From positions 162,332,542 through 162,396,541 of the forward strand of contig NC_039367.1 in assembly GCF_003573695.1 (NCBI RefSeq): a stretch of 64,000 bases of DNA, read 5' to 3'. This DNA is from Papaver somniferum. Taxonomy: Eukaryota; Streptophyta; Magnoliopsida; Ranunculales; Papaveraceae. The notes under the pieces were generated by a model. That model was not told the DNA's origin. It saw only the letters and a program-made list of their open reading frames with translations, and did not search any database. Positions 21,987 through 34,799 of this stretch are shown piece by piece. How positions within the stretch are numbered: position 1 is the stretch's first letter; every line of letters starts with the position of its first letter. The position numbers and the translations under genes are program-made.

Positions 21987-22360
21987 TCTATATTATAAAA
22001 AGAAGTGGTGTTTGTGTAGACTGACAAATCCGACCATCGATTTCGTCATCTTGCGGCGCAGATCAAAAGTTGGGAGAGGGATATTTTCGAGCTCGGATTG
22101 GAAGACTAAATAAAAACAAGTTTCCTAATACAACTCCAATTCGTTACTATGGTGTTAAATTGTTTCCTAAGACAGACCGAACATCCAGTTTCCGATTATT
22201 GAACAAACACCAAAATTAACTGGGTTTCCTAATCCGTGTTTTGGTTTTGTTAGGGTCCCTAATAATAACTTTTCCCACTGCCGTAAGGTTTCTTACTATA
22301 GAACTTTTTCCGGAAACAGATAGGTTCCGTAATTCTGAAGCGAAAAAAAACCTATATAAG
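21987..22360 (+). mobile_element. Helitron-like 5' end and promoter region
   Basis: TCTATATTATAAAAAGAAG preceded by A matches the 5' terminus typical of plant Helitrons (TC start, AT-rich 'TATATTAT' block). A TATA-like 'cctatataag' lies at 22350-22359, about 210 bp before the ATG at 22567. The matching 3' hairpin with CTRR was not found, so the element limits are unknown. Confidence 0.45.
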
Positions 22361-22542
22361 AGTCTAATCATCTATTTGGTATTGGATAACAGTTCTTTGA
22401 TTCAGTTATTTGGTATAGACAAATAATTACACATGTAGATAGGCAAGGATTCTTTGATTTATCAGCATATTGATAGGCAGGGATTCTTTGATTTACCAGC
22501 ATGTAATTTTTGATATATCTAAAACAAATTTGTGTTACACAG

Positions 22543-23723
22543 TTCGCTGAAGGGTCATGCAACGATATGGAAGCTAATCAATTCACCATCGAAAAAGAGC
22601 GTAAAGAAAAGGAAATTTCAAAAGCAAGATCCTTGGCGCAACAAGCACGAAGAGTAAGAGAAAAACAAGAAAAAGAGCAACAGGAAAGACACAAACAAGA
22701 ATTGCAAAACAGTCAGATTCCCCAAACAGCATCGGTCACTGATTCTGTGATTCATAAAGGTTTACTTGAACCTGATCAAAAGAAGGAAACTTCAATATTA
22801 AGATCCTTGGCACAACAAGCACGAAGAGAAAAAGAAAAACAAGAAAAAGACAACAGGAAAGACATAAACAAGGATTGCCAAACAGCCAGGTTCCAGAGAT
22901 AGCATCGGTTACTGATTCTATTGCTCAGAAATGTGTCCTTGGACCTGATCATGTAAGTATAATTAGTTATCATACTTAAAAACAATGTTCAAAGGTAATT
23001 GAATTAAAAATTTGTCTTTTTCAAATTACTGAAGAAGCATGAAGTCGTGTGCAATCTAAACAATCCACACCTGAAAGTGAGAGGCAAAAAAATAAATAAA
23101 TCAAAACTACAATCTCTGGCACAACAAGCAACTCGAGCAAGAGAGAAACAAGAAAAGGAAAATCGGGAAATGGAAATTCAAGAATTGCAGAATATGCAAC
23201 CTAAACAAAAAGTATTAAATTGCAATCAATTCGCCATTCAGAGAGCTAAGGTGTTATTTCATTCAAAAACTACTTAATCTTGCGTTTAAAAATATGATTA
23301 CTTTCTAACGTTTAATCACTCACTTAATTAACTTGACAGGAAAGGATGCGAAGGTCCCAACGGGAACGTCGCGCCAAATCGGAAAATAAAGAATCAATGG
23401 TAAAGCCTGGGTTCATAACCATAGTAATATTTCGTAAACAAAGACACTGATATTAAACAATATTGATTTTTATGATTATAATTTACAGGCATTCTGCTTG
23501 GCGCAACAAGCACGTCAACGAAGAGAAAGAGAAAAAAAAGTTATCCGACCATCAAAAGAACCGTCGATGGTACCATTCTAATTAACTGTAGTATCTAATA
23601 TTTTGTTTAAAAAAATATACTAATTACGATACCGGTCGTTATTTAAATTGACAGGCAAAATGCTTGGCACAAAAAGCACGTAGACAAAGAGAAAAACAAG
23701 AAAAAAACGGGAAGGCTCCATAA
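22543..23723 (+). pseudogene. Gene of repeated small exons (LAQQAR motif), slightly broken
   Basis: Five exons can be read: about 22543-22952 (ATG 22567), about 23037-23250, 23340-23399, 23489-23569 and 23655-23723 (stop TAA). Introns are short and AT-rich. The last three junctions have GT..AG ends and all are phase 0. Exons 1 (twice, 174-bp spacing), 2, 4 and 5 each carry a basic, coiled-coil-like module, [SC]LAQ[QK]AR..REKQEKE. The protein would be highly charged with no catalytic domain. One base is lost near 22840 in the second module, and exon 2 has a shift near 23090. I do not know this protein. Its position after a Helitron-like 5' end suggests it is carried by or belongs to a Helitron. 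Confidence 0.55.
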
Positions 23724-24775
23724 TAAAAGAAGGTGGGCAATCCGTTATCAAAATTCATGGAAATCAGTAGCATTTATATGGAGGTATGAATACAAATCTA
23801 AAAGTATATTATAAATAGCTTACACATTAAATTCATTCACAGGAACAAATAAGAATACATTCAATGTTTGGATTTGTATGTATTGCAGATATCCCTCAAA
23901 TTTAACACCATCAGAGTACACATAAAAATACATTGCAGGTAGCCGAAATATGGAATACATTGGCAATGTCGTTCATTTTCTAAATTAAGGTTTGTCCAGT
24001 GATACCTATAGGTTACAAGACCAACATATTACTTATTTTTTTGATTCAAAGCCTAATAAATTTATCGTATTAGGCTACACCATCATTTTTGGGTCGTGTA
24101 AGTATGGATTGGGTAATGTATAGGTCAAGGCATGCTTACCTGTTGTGAAGAAGCATGTATGAAATTTGTGAACTCAAAACTATGTTGCAGTAATTGCCTA
24201 ATAAATTATGTTTGTCAAGTAATTGACTCAAAGGAACTAGATACTATTAGAAGAGAAGTAAATTCAGGTGGTAGCTCACAACAAACTAACGTTCAAATGA
24301 AAAACAATAATTAATCCACAACAAAGTATGAGCTGAATAACAATAAAGGAAAAGGAAAAATCGATCAAAAAAAAAGGCAAATGAAAACCAAGCGCAGATT
24401 CCTTGAAAAGGAATAAATATTGATCAAGCTTTAGGAAATAATGAAGAGACTCTGACATATTAGGTACGATCCAAGTGCAGTTATTCAACCAAATGCTAGG
24501 AGAGTGATACGTTCTTGCTAATACATTGCTATTTTATCTGTCCAAAACATATATCCCATAAATTATGAACTGGAAACTATTGAACCAGCCTTTGGTGTCA
24601 TTTAAATGCTAGGGGAGTGATACCTTCTTGCTAATACATTGCTATTTTTATCTGTCCAAAACATATATCCCATAAATTGTGAACTGGAAACCAAATACAA
24701 ACTCGGGCAAATACAACAGGTATCAACATTCTGTTCCACAATCAGATGCAGTAACAATGTTTAAATTTAACTGCA
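23724..24775. repeat. Non-coding with a tandem duplication of about 110 bp
   Basis: A block beginning 'tgctagg.gagtgatac' and ending 'gaactggaaac' occurs at about 24491-24580 and again at 24605-24692 with few differences. A frame of 60 codons at 24132 has no recognisable features. The rest shows nothing. Confidence 0.6.
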
Positions 24776-24917
24776 GGGGAGTGCAACCAACCAAGGGGCA
24801 CAAAAGCAAAATGCAGATGGAGATGAAGACTTAGCATAGAGTAATCATCAACATGATGAGGATGTAGATATTCTACTTGGTGATGAACATATAATGCAGC
24901 CACCAAAGAAGGATTAG
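24776..24917 (+). pseudogene. Possible acidic terminal exon
   Basis: After an 'aactgcag' acceptor the sequence reads as a short acidic tail (ATNQGAQKQNADGDEDLA, then DEDVDILLGDEHIMQPPKKD and a stop) with one internal stop. It could be the last exon of the LAQQAR gene or of another Helitron gene. Confidence 0.3.
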
Positions 24918-26750
24918 TATTCATTTCTTACTATTTATTTTAAGTGGAATTTGACATTTTATCAGTCAACATTTGGTTTATTGAATTTTAGCATTCAATT
25001 TAGTGTGCTTAATTTGTCTCATAGAGTCATAACCTACTTTTGTCACCATGTTACAGAAATTATGGATACCAGTACTCCTATTAGTTATGTAACATGCACA
25101 ATCATAAAAGATAGCAGGACAAGTTCTTTTCTATTTTCAAATAATTTCGATTTCACAAAATCAAATTATAATTTCAAGAGAATAGAATATTGAAATGGCT
25201 ACCTGATACATCAGAGATTGTAGATTGAATCAGAGAATGGAATTGGGTTTTGATTCAAAAAGAGTGAGATATTGAAATGGCTACCTGGAATTTCATCGAT
25301 GAAATTTTAATTAGACATTCAATATCACAGCTCAGAAACGAGAGTGTCGACGCACTTAAGATCCGAACCAAATTGACTTTCGACAGGTTTTAGATTTTCA
25401 TAATCTAAACAAACGTATTTGTAGGTTTCATTTGCATCGCCTTCATATGATTTCAGCAAATGAAATATCAATTCTCTGAAATCTGCACTTAAATGAATTT
25501 GAAGAATTAACCCTTTTTTTTTTTTTTTGAGAAACTTATTGTCGGAAAAAGAATGAGAGGTCGTCAAATTCCTGAAATTGCTTGGTGAACTGTTCTTACG
25601 GCAAAAAAAATGATTGAGTTCATCTTTGGTACCGAGAAATCAAGCTCACCCCTGTGTATAGAGACGGTTTGGGTTTCTAGGACAAACGTGTAAAAAAGCT
25701 ACAGAAGAAAGAGAGAAAGTGGTTCTACCTTCTAACTCGGCGGAGATGCTCTAGCCTCTACAAAATGTTAGCCTTGCGTGACTGGATGTCTAGGTCCCTG
25801 GTATGTGCACCACGTTCTTAGATGTAGTGTTTAACTCATCTCTGAATTTAGATGTAACACTGTGTAACTCATCCTTCGGATAGCATTTTGTAATATTTAA
25901 TGATCGAGAAAAATACACATATGTTCGTAAGATAACGCAATATGCAAACACTTTCAACGAGATAAATATGCACCTCCATAAGATTAAATTCAATTTCGAT
26001 ACAAATTATACAATGCCTGTACAGCTACATAATTATGCCTTATATATGCCGAGTTATTGCTGTAAGTCTCGGCTAATTTGACCCGAACAATTAAATAATA
26101 AGACATTCTTAGGAGGTAACGGTCGGGATTGTAGGCCCTGACTAATTTGACATGACCAATAAAACCCCAGGTCGCAAATCCCCACTAACTTATAGGCTCG
26201 ATGTCACATGACTTCAATCTAATCAGTTTTGTTATTGACTAACTTTTGTGAGAGAATACTGACCCGTCGACCAAATAACAAAAAAAAATCGAAAAAGATT
26301 GAGTAAGGCCGGGGTGATACCCCGTTAATAGTATAAAATACGGTTGCCTTTGTCTTATGATAAGCCAAAGGACGGAAGAGATTCAACGGTAGAGTCGAAG
26401 GATGGACGACATTGTCTGGTGGCTTATGATAGGCCAAAGGACGGATGAGATTACTTTAGATTATGCCTCGGCCCAGTTTCCTTTGGCTATGACCGGGACT
26501 AACCCCTGATCCTCTCTGTGGACCGACTAAAGCCAACCATAAGTCGTCTCTCTTACCCGTCTCTTTTTCTTGCCATAAATAGTCATAATCTGTACTTAAT
26601 CAAATACTTTCCTTTTTCCCTAAATATAATACGGAGTATACTGTTAGCTGATTAGCTCCACGCCTTTACATAACGTCGCCTCTCTTTTTTTTTTTTTTTT
26701 TTTTGCTGTTGATGGATGAAGGGTTAAGGGGGACCTGTAACTAATATGTG
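24918..26750. other. Intergenic with one unassigned minus-strand frame
   Basis: A minus-strand frame of 80 codons (25325-25567) has balanced composition and ends VDTLVSEL, but I recognise no family. A poly-T run lies at 25507-25528. A block 'cttatgataggccaaaggacgga' is repeated near 26356 and 26426. A longer poly-T run is at 26687-26704. No other feature. Confidence 0.35.
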
Positions 26751-26956
26751 AGACAGAACTACTAGATATTATGATAAAAGAGAATTGTATTATTGAATGA
26801 GATGATTTACATTGAGAACCCATAAGGTATACATAGCGATACTATAACTTGGTATTCAAGATTAATACTTGTAAATCAATTCATACTAAATATATCAAAT
26901 ACTAAATATAACTCTAAATACTAAAACTTTCCATATAATATTTGTATACTCTAACA
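26751..26956 (-). repeat. 3' LTR of the small element
   Basis: In element orientation this is the downstream LTR, entered by the polypurine tract at about 26957-26975. Confidence 0.88.
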
Positions 26957-28632
26957 CCCTCCCTCAATCTCATGGGGATTGGAAAAACCGCATGAGATTG
27001 GCCATGAAAATTGTTGATGAAGTGCGGTGCCAATAAACGCCCGAGAATTATAAGAAGAAACGCGTCACTATTAAAAAGAATACCGATTCGGAGAACCATA
27101 ACTTGCGCGTCACCATAACTTGTTTAGCACGACAGAACTAAGTGAGAAAATGACAACGATGAAGAAAAGGAGTTGTTGCGACTATGGAGTTCGGTGATTG
27201 TGACGTTGTTGGCTGATCATCAGTGACCAAGACTGGCCGTGATGGAGAAATTAGGCTGAGAAGAGATGAAAGAATCAAGACAGTGATTGGTGGAAAGAGA
27301 GTGGAATGATCCCTGCTGCCAATGATGGTGGTGACTGGAACAGATGATGATCATAAATAATGGGCCATAATGGAGAGAAGCGGAAATAGACAGACGTGTA
27401 TGCTAGGCTTGGACTAATGGCCATAGGAATGACTTACGTTTCGGGAACTGGTGGGCTTGGGTTAATGGATGGGCTTAGAGGATTTGGTGGGCTTGGTTCG
27501 GTAGTTGGGAACAAAGAACAGTAAGACGTTTATGGTGGTGGAAGAGGGAACAAATGGGATTAATTAAAGATGTTGGGTATTTTAGAGGAAACAGAAGGAG
27601 TGCAGTGGTGGCAGAATAAAGAGATGCGGTCGATTGATGGGAGTTGAACTGTGACTGATGGATAAAAGAATGTAGTTTTTTTTTTTTTACTGCTATGATC
27701 GAGTAGGCTACTGCCAACATGATGAATTGTCGATGAGCAAATCTCTAGAGAAGAAAGGAGAAGATTGTTGTTTTGGCCATCGGCAGTGAAGATAAAAAGT
27801 GATGGCGCTGCTGTTGGTGTGGTGATCATGGTGATCCGGAGAAGCTCGTGATGCTGTTGTTGATAGAACGGAGAAGAAACACATATGGAACTCGAGCAAA
27901 TGGAGGACAATGGGTTGTGGGAGTTGATAACAGACTCGGGGTATGTTCGAATGGTGACCGGTGGTGTTTTAGTACACGAGAAATTTGTTGTCGTTGATCG
28001 GTGATAAGGAAGTCCAGATGTGTTAGGAAACAAAGATGAGAATAGATGGGTATGTTTAGACGAAAAAACATTAGCCAAAGGAGACGGATTTTTTAGGTTG
28101 CATTGCGGCGACAGAGATGAACTTGGAAACTAAAGAGAACAGGGAAGGAGTTTGGATGGAAGAAGAAGAAAGTTTGCTGTGATATCCACTGCTCGCACGG
28201 AGGAGCTCATGGTGATGCTTACAAGCAAGAGCAGGAGATGGACAGCGAGGATATGGCTATTGAGAACAAGAGAAAGGGTTGGACTTGGTTGCCTAAATTT
28301 ATGCCTGGAAAGGAAACAACGAGAGGAAAGAAAGAACTGTGCTGTCTCGTTTGGAATGTAAACTGAAGTACAAGGAAAGAGGAGTTGTAGTTGTAATTAG
28401 ATGAGAATGGAAGTAAAACGGAGATGATGGTGGTCTGTGAGGAGAAATTTGAGAGAACACAAGAAAGAAAGGTTTTGTAGATAATAAACCTAAAAAATAA
28501 AAGCCTAATAAGAAAACTGATCATATTTCAGCGGAGGGAAGATCCGACGGACGGTAGAATTGGAGACCACCGCCGCCGGTTGGAAAAGAAAACGAGGTGG
28601 ACAACAGGTCCTGATCGAACCTTCTGATACCA

Positions 28633-28838
28633 AGACAAAACTACTAGATATTATGATAAAAGAGAATTGTATTATTGAATGAGATGATTTACATTGAGAA
28701 CCCATAAGGTATATATACCGATACTATAACTTGGTATGCAAGATTAATACTTGTAAATCAATTCATACTAAATATATCAAATACTAAATATAATTCTAAA
28801 CACTAAAACTTTTCATATAATATTTGTATACTCTAACA
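28633..28838 (-). repeat. 5' LTR of the small element
   Basis: In element orientation this is the upstream LTR. The primer site lies just left of 28633 on the plus strand ('ctgatacca'). Confidence 0.88.
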
Positions 28839-28843
28839 ATGTG

Positions 28844-31800
28844 CATCTACATCCGGGGGAGGAGGAGTAGAAATTGCATCTACATCTACATGAAGACTAA
28901 CTAGACGCGTAAATATGAACGTAATGTTTATGCAATCAACTTAGGGTTGTTGTCCCTTCGTAAGTATGCACTAACAGCCAATAAATCTATGGAAGAATCA
29001 GAAATAACAACTATTCTTTCAAGGAATCGTTTTCATAGTCACTCTCATCCATGTAGTTCTTATTCTTAAATTCTAAACTGTTCAAGGAGAATAAATGGAA
29101 CAAATAAAAATATCGGGAAATCCTTATTTAGAGCAATGTGCCAAGAAAGTAAAGAGAAAACTCTCTTACAAAGTTTCGTCTAACGACTTTAAATGCAACT
29201 ATCATTTCTGCTGTCTATTCGCCAGTAATTGTTTAATTTTGATACCAGACAAAATTTGATCAGTTATAGTAGCTACTCAAAGGGATGCATCTCTTACGCA
29301 GCTGATATTCTCTATGACCTTGGCAGTGTTGCCAGTGGCTTGGAAGTTCTATGTACTGTATGTCCACATTAATTATGCCTAACCTAACTGTTGCCTAATG
29401 TGAATATGATTCTTAAGTTAATCCATCTATCAATGTTTCCTAATGTGCATTAGATTCCTAACCAAACAATATTTATATACAATGCGTTCTTTTTTCTCAA
29501 ATCAACAGTTTTGGATTTGAGCAATGTCAAATTCTCTGTCATAAAACTATAGATCATCTTGGTTCATGAACATAACTATGCTTCAGTTTTATAGAAGTTA
29601 CAACACTGTCCCTATTCATGAACATAACCATGCTTCAATTTCATATAAGTGATATAACACGTTCCCATTGTACGTCCATGAGATGAAAGGGTGAAAGAAA
29701 GAAGAAGACAGAAGTACAACCACATGACCATTCTGGATTTCTTTTCTTCGACTAAAATGTAGCCACACGAAGTTCATCCCTGGCTGTTAATAACAAACTC
29801 AAAACAATGCGTGGAACAGGAAAAATCATTGTATGAATAAGTGTATGACCAGCTAAATGACAGCTGAGTAACAGCAAAAGCTGACATGGAATCTGACATA
29901 GGGGAGAGAACCATTTTTCTTTGTCCAGTCACCGTTAAAGAAAAACCAAAACTAAATTGTGTGAATAAGTATATCAGTTCAGATTTGTAATAACTAACAG
30001 GAACTTCATAGCCAGAAGAACAAAAATGATGACTTTATTTTGATATCGGATGAACACTATGAACGAATATAGTGATGAAGATGTTGTTTTTGATGGGTTT
30101 GGAGATCTGTCTGTACTGTTACTGAAATTGAATAATTGTTTGTCTAAAAAAATTAGTGAAATTGAAGACTGCGTCTAACAAGCCTTAGATAGTGATCTAT
30201 TCTCAAAGAACAAACCAAACTCTCTAGAAGTTAGGCAAACTCTTTTAATTAGCCCAATCAATTAAAGGATTATAATTCTAAAACATAGATCTGGAGATTT
30301 AAATCTAAAATTCCATGATTATCACAATGAATAATAAAACGAATTGGACATCCAATTAGGTTATACAGAAGAAAAAGAGGTGCATAGTTGAAGAAAATTA
30401 ATAAATATCACGATCTTCATAGTTGAGCCAATATAAACAGGAAAAAGAAAAGGAAAAAAAAAAGAAGAGACAGTCGTCTTCTATCAGTTTCGACATTTCC
30501 GCTGCAACAGCAATAAAAGAAACGGATTTACCAGTTTTGTTTTAGCTTTTTTCAGATTATTAATGATGACGTGACTAAACATGAAAAATTTACTCCAGCG
30601 TGTCAAATTCCACATCAGCTTTGCGGTCATTCGGCTGTCAAGCAGCTGTTCATGTAGCACGGTTGGGCTGTTAATAACAAACTCAAAACAATGCGTGGAA
30701 CAGGAAAAATCATTATATTAAACAACACATAGGTTTCACACATAATTTGTAAGACATGTACTCAAAATTGGCTTGAATTGTGTGTTACACATAAGTTTAT
30801 ATACTCCACGTATACAATTCGCTTAGAATTTGTCAGGCCCTACATGATTGGTCAGGATTGTAATGTATCGACATAGTATATGACTAATATATAGACCTTC
30901 GTATTTAAAAAGAAAAAATAGACCTTCGTATTTAAAAAGAAGAAAAAAGGTTATTAGACGGTCTTGGCGTTCATGAAGTCATCGAGGTATCAAGGGCCAA
31001 GGCAATTGGCACTTATTTGCGAGTGGCTTAGTGTTGTGCAATTAGGATTAGTTAAGGTTTCTGTCTCGAGAATTTGGTTGAGAAATGGTTTAATGTGTGC
31101 ACTGTGGATTATGAATGATAGATGTGATGATAATTGGTGTGCATGATTGACTTGGTTTCGAGTAATTTTCGTTTCCTTACAGTAAATGGCTAACAATTTT
31201 TGGACGAGCATGGTAAGTGTTTTGGTGATATGCTCTAATTTAACTGCTACATGAAAAGCATGCTACTGCCACTTTAAGAACAATTAATCATTACAAACGA
31301 CTTAGATTACTGCATTTGTAGACATTGTGTGGCTGACCAATCCAACATCTTCATTGTGGTGACTTGGGTTCTCATGGAACTCTTGCAGATAAGATAAGCT
31401 GCATACGAACAATGCTGATTCGGAAAATGGTAGCAACTCAGCAGTGTCCAAAGCATTCAACTTCCCAAATAAGATAAAAACTGAGGTATTTTGAATTGTG
31501 TAACACTAACTAAACTGAGAGTACATAGTATCTGACAAGTTTTCTCATTTGGAAGTTGCACGTCACTGTTCAACGAAGATAGGGGTGGGAAAGACTAAGG
31601 AACTACTGGTACCATTCAACCTAGTAGATATATATCAAAATTCTTATACAAGTTATTATCTAGAAACCGACTACTACTGCCTTGATGGGCGGTGGCCTGG
31701 ATTCGAATGGCGTATTGGTTTCATGGTTACTACTGGTACGAGTCATTTTATCATGTCATATCACATCTGATGGTACACCACAAAGTCACGAGCAATACAC

Positions 31801-31990
31801 ACCTACTTATTGTTGCGAACTTGGCACGCTTAATAGTTATCTTTAATTTTCCCTACACATTGTGCAATCTCAAGGGTCTGTCCGGACCGTCCATGCAGTT
31901 AAATTCTTTCAGTGTCAATTACTAGTACAGCACCACAATCGATAACCAGGCCTGCACGCTGGGCTGAAAAATTGAGTTGAAGGGCGTTAA
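28844..31990. other. Intergenic, no gene seen
   Basis: A block of about 50 bp ('ctgttaataacaaactcaaa' and following) occurs near 29785 and again near 30667. A 'tagaccttcgtatttaaaaa' unit is doubled at 30893-30940. I find no convincing coding sequence. Confidence 0.4.
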
Positions 31991-32329
31991 AGGAAGGGGA
32001 AATTACGCTAAGGCCCAAGAAAAATAATATTCTTGTTGTCAAGCCCACGACTAATTTTAATTTCCGTCACACCCAAAATTATCCGAAATTATTAAGAATC
32101 GCTACATAACTCGTTATGCATACTATTTTTTCAGGGTATAATTATAAAGCAAACTTGGATATAACATATCTAAAAAATCGCGTCTTGGAATTTTACAAAT
32201 TTTATATCGTTGGAAATCTTTTAAAAAGAGCTACGCAACGAGTACAAACAGGAATATGAAATTTTTATTTTTCACGAAAAAATCGGAGGTGATCATCATT
32301 TTAGACAAAATTTTCGAAAACTTGATACA

Positions 32330-32850
32330 TAACCATTATGCAGACGCATAATTATGCAACCCTTTTCTCCACTGCATAACAAATTATGCATCTGCATAAC
32401 AAAGTTATGCATTTATTACAAGTTATGTACCCATTGTATTAGTGCATATATAAAAAATTGATGCATAATGAATGATGCATCTATCACAAGTTATGTACCC
32501 ATTGTATTAGTGCGTAAATAAAAAATTGATGCATAATGAATTATGCATCTATTTTCGTGATGCATAAAAGATTGTGCAACAATTTTCTCGATGCATAATG
32601 CATTATGCAGCCATATTTTCGGATGCATAACAAGTTACGCATCCATTTTCGCGACTGCATAACATGTTATGCAAATATTATTGTAGGTGCGTGACAAGTT
32701 ATGCAGTATTTGTTTTTGTTGGTTTTAATAGTGACAAAAAAGTTGCTGCATAACGTATTATGCAACCATATTTGGACCGCATAACAAGTTATACAACAAA
32801 TTTTGTAGATGCATAATATGTTATGCATCCATTTTCACGGCTTCATAACA
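32330..32850. repeat. Array of TGCATAAC/GTTATGCA palindromes
   Basis: About fifteen imperfect palindromes of the form GATGCATAA(C/T)N1-3(G/A)TTATGCATC occur at spacings of 25-60 bp, with C/T-rich 'catttt(c)g' linkers. Single diverged copies extend to about 32100 on the left. A segment 'caagttatgtacccattgta' is also duplicated (32422 and 32489). The arms are self-complementary, so transcripts or single strands could form a row of hairpins. Confidence 0.75.
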
Positions 32851-34330
32851 ACATCATCGTTATCTTTCCTGTTTCAATATCTCCCGTACAAACCAAAACA
32901 ACATAAACACCCAATTTCAGTTCATTGTTGTTGAAATTCCGACAACAATCCGTACGAAACCTGCCAAAATAAATCTTTCCCCAACTCCTTTGTGGTTTTT
33001 TGAGTTTTAGCCCCTTCTCTTAGCACTAAACCTCCAACCAGGTTCATCTACAACTAAGTCTCATGCCAAGCATATGAGATGAAAACTCTTATCCGAACTC
33101 AATCCATGTGGCAGTGTGATACTTTTCATGAGTGTGAAATTGTGGCACTTCATTTTCGGGCATGTGCTCCGCACCTCATGCAATGATGATGATGCTACAG
33201 TTAGAGCAAGTCTTATGATGAAAAGACGCGTCCAGATTCATGGTTGTTCTTGTTACAGCATCTGCCTAGGAATACTCCTTAGAAAAAAATACCACCAACA
33301 CCATCTAGACAAACACCCAAAATCCACTCACGGCCATACAACCAATCTGCAGACGAACCATCATTTTTTTTTCGCAATCTCAAGACTCGTGGATCACTAT
33401 TCGTACTTCTGGGCTCGATGTTATCTCAGCCAACTACCAATCTTTCCATCTCTGAACCAAGCTCCTTAACACATCCAGACATACGACAGCCATGAATCAA
33501 TGGCAACAACACCAGGTCCATTTACTGATGAGTCTGGCAACGTAAACACCAGCGAGACAATCAACCATTTTCACTTCCTTTAAAATACGGCCAGAACTGA
33601 CAACTTCACTCGCCTATTCAGACCCCATGAAGGATTCTTCTTCATTCACTTCTCTGCTTGTACCTGCATCCATCTCCAATTACGGCCATGGCAATAATTT
33701 CTCTTTTCTGCCCCTCTAAATCTCGCCTCCGAACGAGCCAACAGTCCATCCACTTCTCAATCAACTGAATCTCACTTCATGCCTAGAACCCATACACGAT
33801 TTCGAGCAGAACCCATGTAATCATAGCTGCATAACGAGGAGAACGAAGACTATGCTTTCTGGACTGTCTGCAACAGACCTTGTAATCGAGAACCACTTCA
33901 TACCCATTCTATATAGATGCATCTCGACTTCAATCACGTGAACTGGTTCACCTTTGTGTATGTAACCGTGTCTACCAACACCCCATTTAATCAAGACGCA
34001 TATCCATCCCCCAAGTCTCTTCTTTCTCCACTGAATTTGACGCCGGGTCCAATTTCCTTCATAAAATCACCATCTGCTTCATAAGGAATATAAGACTCTC
34101 TTTTGCTTCAATAAGAAACATGATTGATGAAAACGGTGAGAATATAGATCTTTGTGTATCTGTGCTGGGAGAGAAGATCGAAGAACAATGGGTTAGTTTG
34201 GAAACAAGGAAAACGAAATCACAGTTTCACAAAATTATGGGCCCGTGCATAATTTTGTCACTGAGAATGGACGCGACTGTTTGTCGTGGGTTTCACAGTG
34301 AAAAATCTAGAAACCTGTTTTGAGGCATAC
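32851..34330. other. Intergenic, no gene seen
   Basis: C/A-rich sequence with short frames only (for example 33116-33469). No family is recognised. Confidence 0.35.
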
Positions 34331-34333
34331 TTA

Positions 34334-34767
34334 GGGCCTGTTTGGTACGGTTTTGAAAAACAGTTTTCAAAAATAGTTTTCCACTGTTTTAAAAACATAC
34401 CCTTTTTTCCTTGTTTTCATTTTCTAAAAATTGTTTGGTAAACTGTTTTTGAAAACAAGGAAAACCAACTAAATTGGATCAAATGTAAAGATTCGTCTAA
34501 GAGATAGTGATATTAGCGATGACTCACTTGCAGTCATTCCCCCATCTCTTACTTTGTTCTGAAAAGAAGAAAAGAAAAAAGAAAAGAAAAAAAGAGAAAA
34601 CACAGAAAACAATAATTTGTTGTTTTCATTTTTTTGTTTTTAAAAACAGAAAACAGATAGAAAACATTTTCTGAAAATGTCCCTGCCAAACGCGTTTTCT
34701 CCTGTTTTCTGTTTTCTCTGTTTTTAAAAACAGAAAACTGTTTTTGAAAACTATACCAAACAGGACC
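34334..34767. mobile_element. Tourist-like (PIF/Harbinger) MITE
   Basis: The ends are imperfect inverted repeats, GGGCCTGTTTGGTA on the left and TACCAAACAGGACC on the right. They are flanked by the 3-bp duplication TTA (34331-34333, 34768-34770). The interior is rich in self-complementary 'aaaacagttttcaaaa' blocks and has no coding capacity. GGGCCTGTTTGG ends with a TTA duplication are typical of Tourist MITEs. Confidence 0.85.
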
Positions 34768-34799
34768 TTAGTTTTTTTTAGGCATACTAAATGATCATA

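Larger units (their letters stand above)
26751..28838 (-). mobile_element. Small LTR retrotransposon (206-bp LTRs), minus orientation
   Basis: Direct repeats of 206 bp at 26751-26956 and 28633-28838 flank 1676 bp. The whole is bounded by the 5-bp duplication ATGTG (26746-26750 and 28839-28843). On the minus strand each LTR starts TGTTAGAG. The right LTR is followed directly by TGGTATCAGAAGG, an initiator-Met-type primer site. A purine-rich GATTGAGGGAGGG tract precedes the left LTR. By eye the LTRs differ at 7 of 206 positions. The interior shows no Gag, protease, integrase or reverse transcriptase, only low-complexity frames, so this is a non-autonomous element. Confidence 0.9.

Noticed and set aside
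26035..26075. Hairpin GCCGAG...CTCGGC followed by TAAT as a Helitron 3' end for the 5' end at 21987
   Set aside because: The CTAA overlaps the stem instead of lying about 10 bases after it, and the pairing is short; not convincing.
27560..28078. Minus-strand 172-codon frame in the small LTR element
   Set aside because: Ser/Thr/His-rich low-complexity sequence with several equally long overlapping frames; no retroelement domain.
32330..32850. CRISPR-like array
   Set aside because: Plant nuclear context, palindromic units without uniform spacing, and no cas genes.
33116..33469. 117-codon plus-strand frame
   Set aside because: No recognisable domain, no neighbouring exon signals, and composition like the surrounding non-coding sequence.
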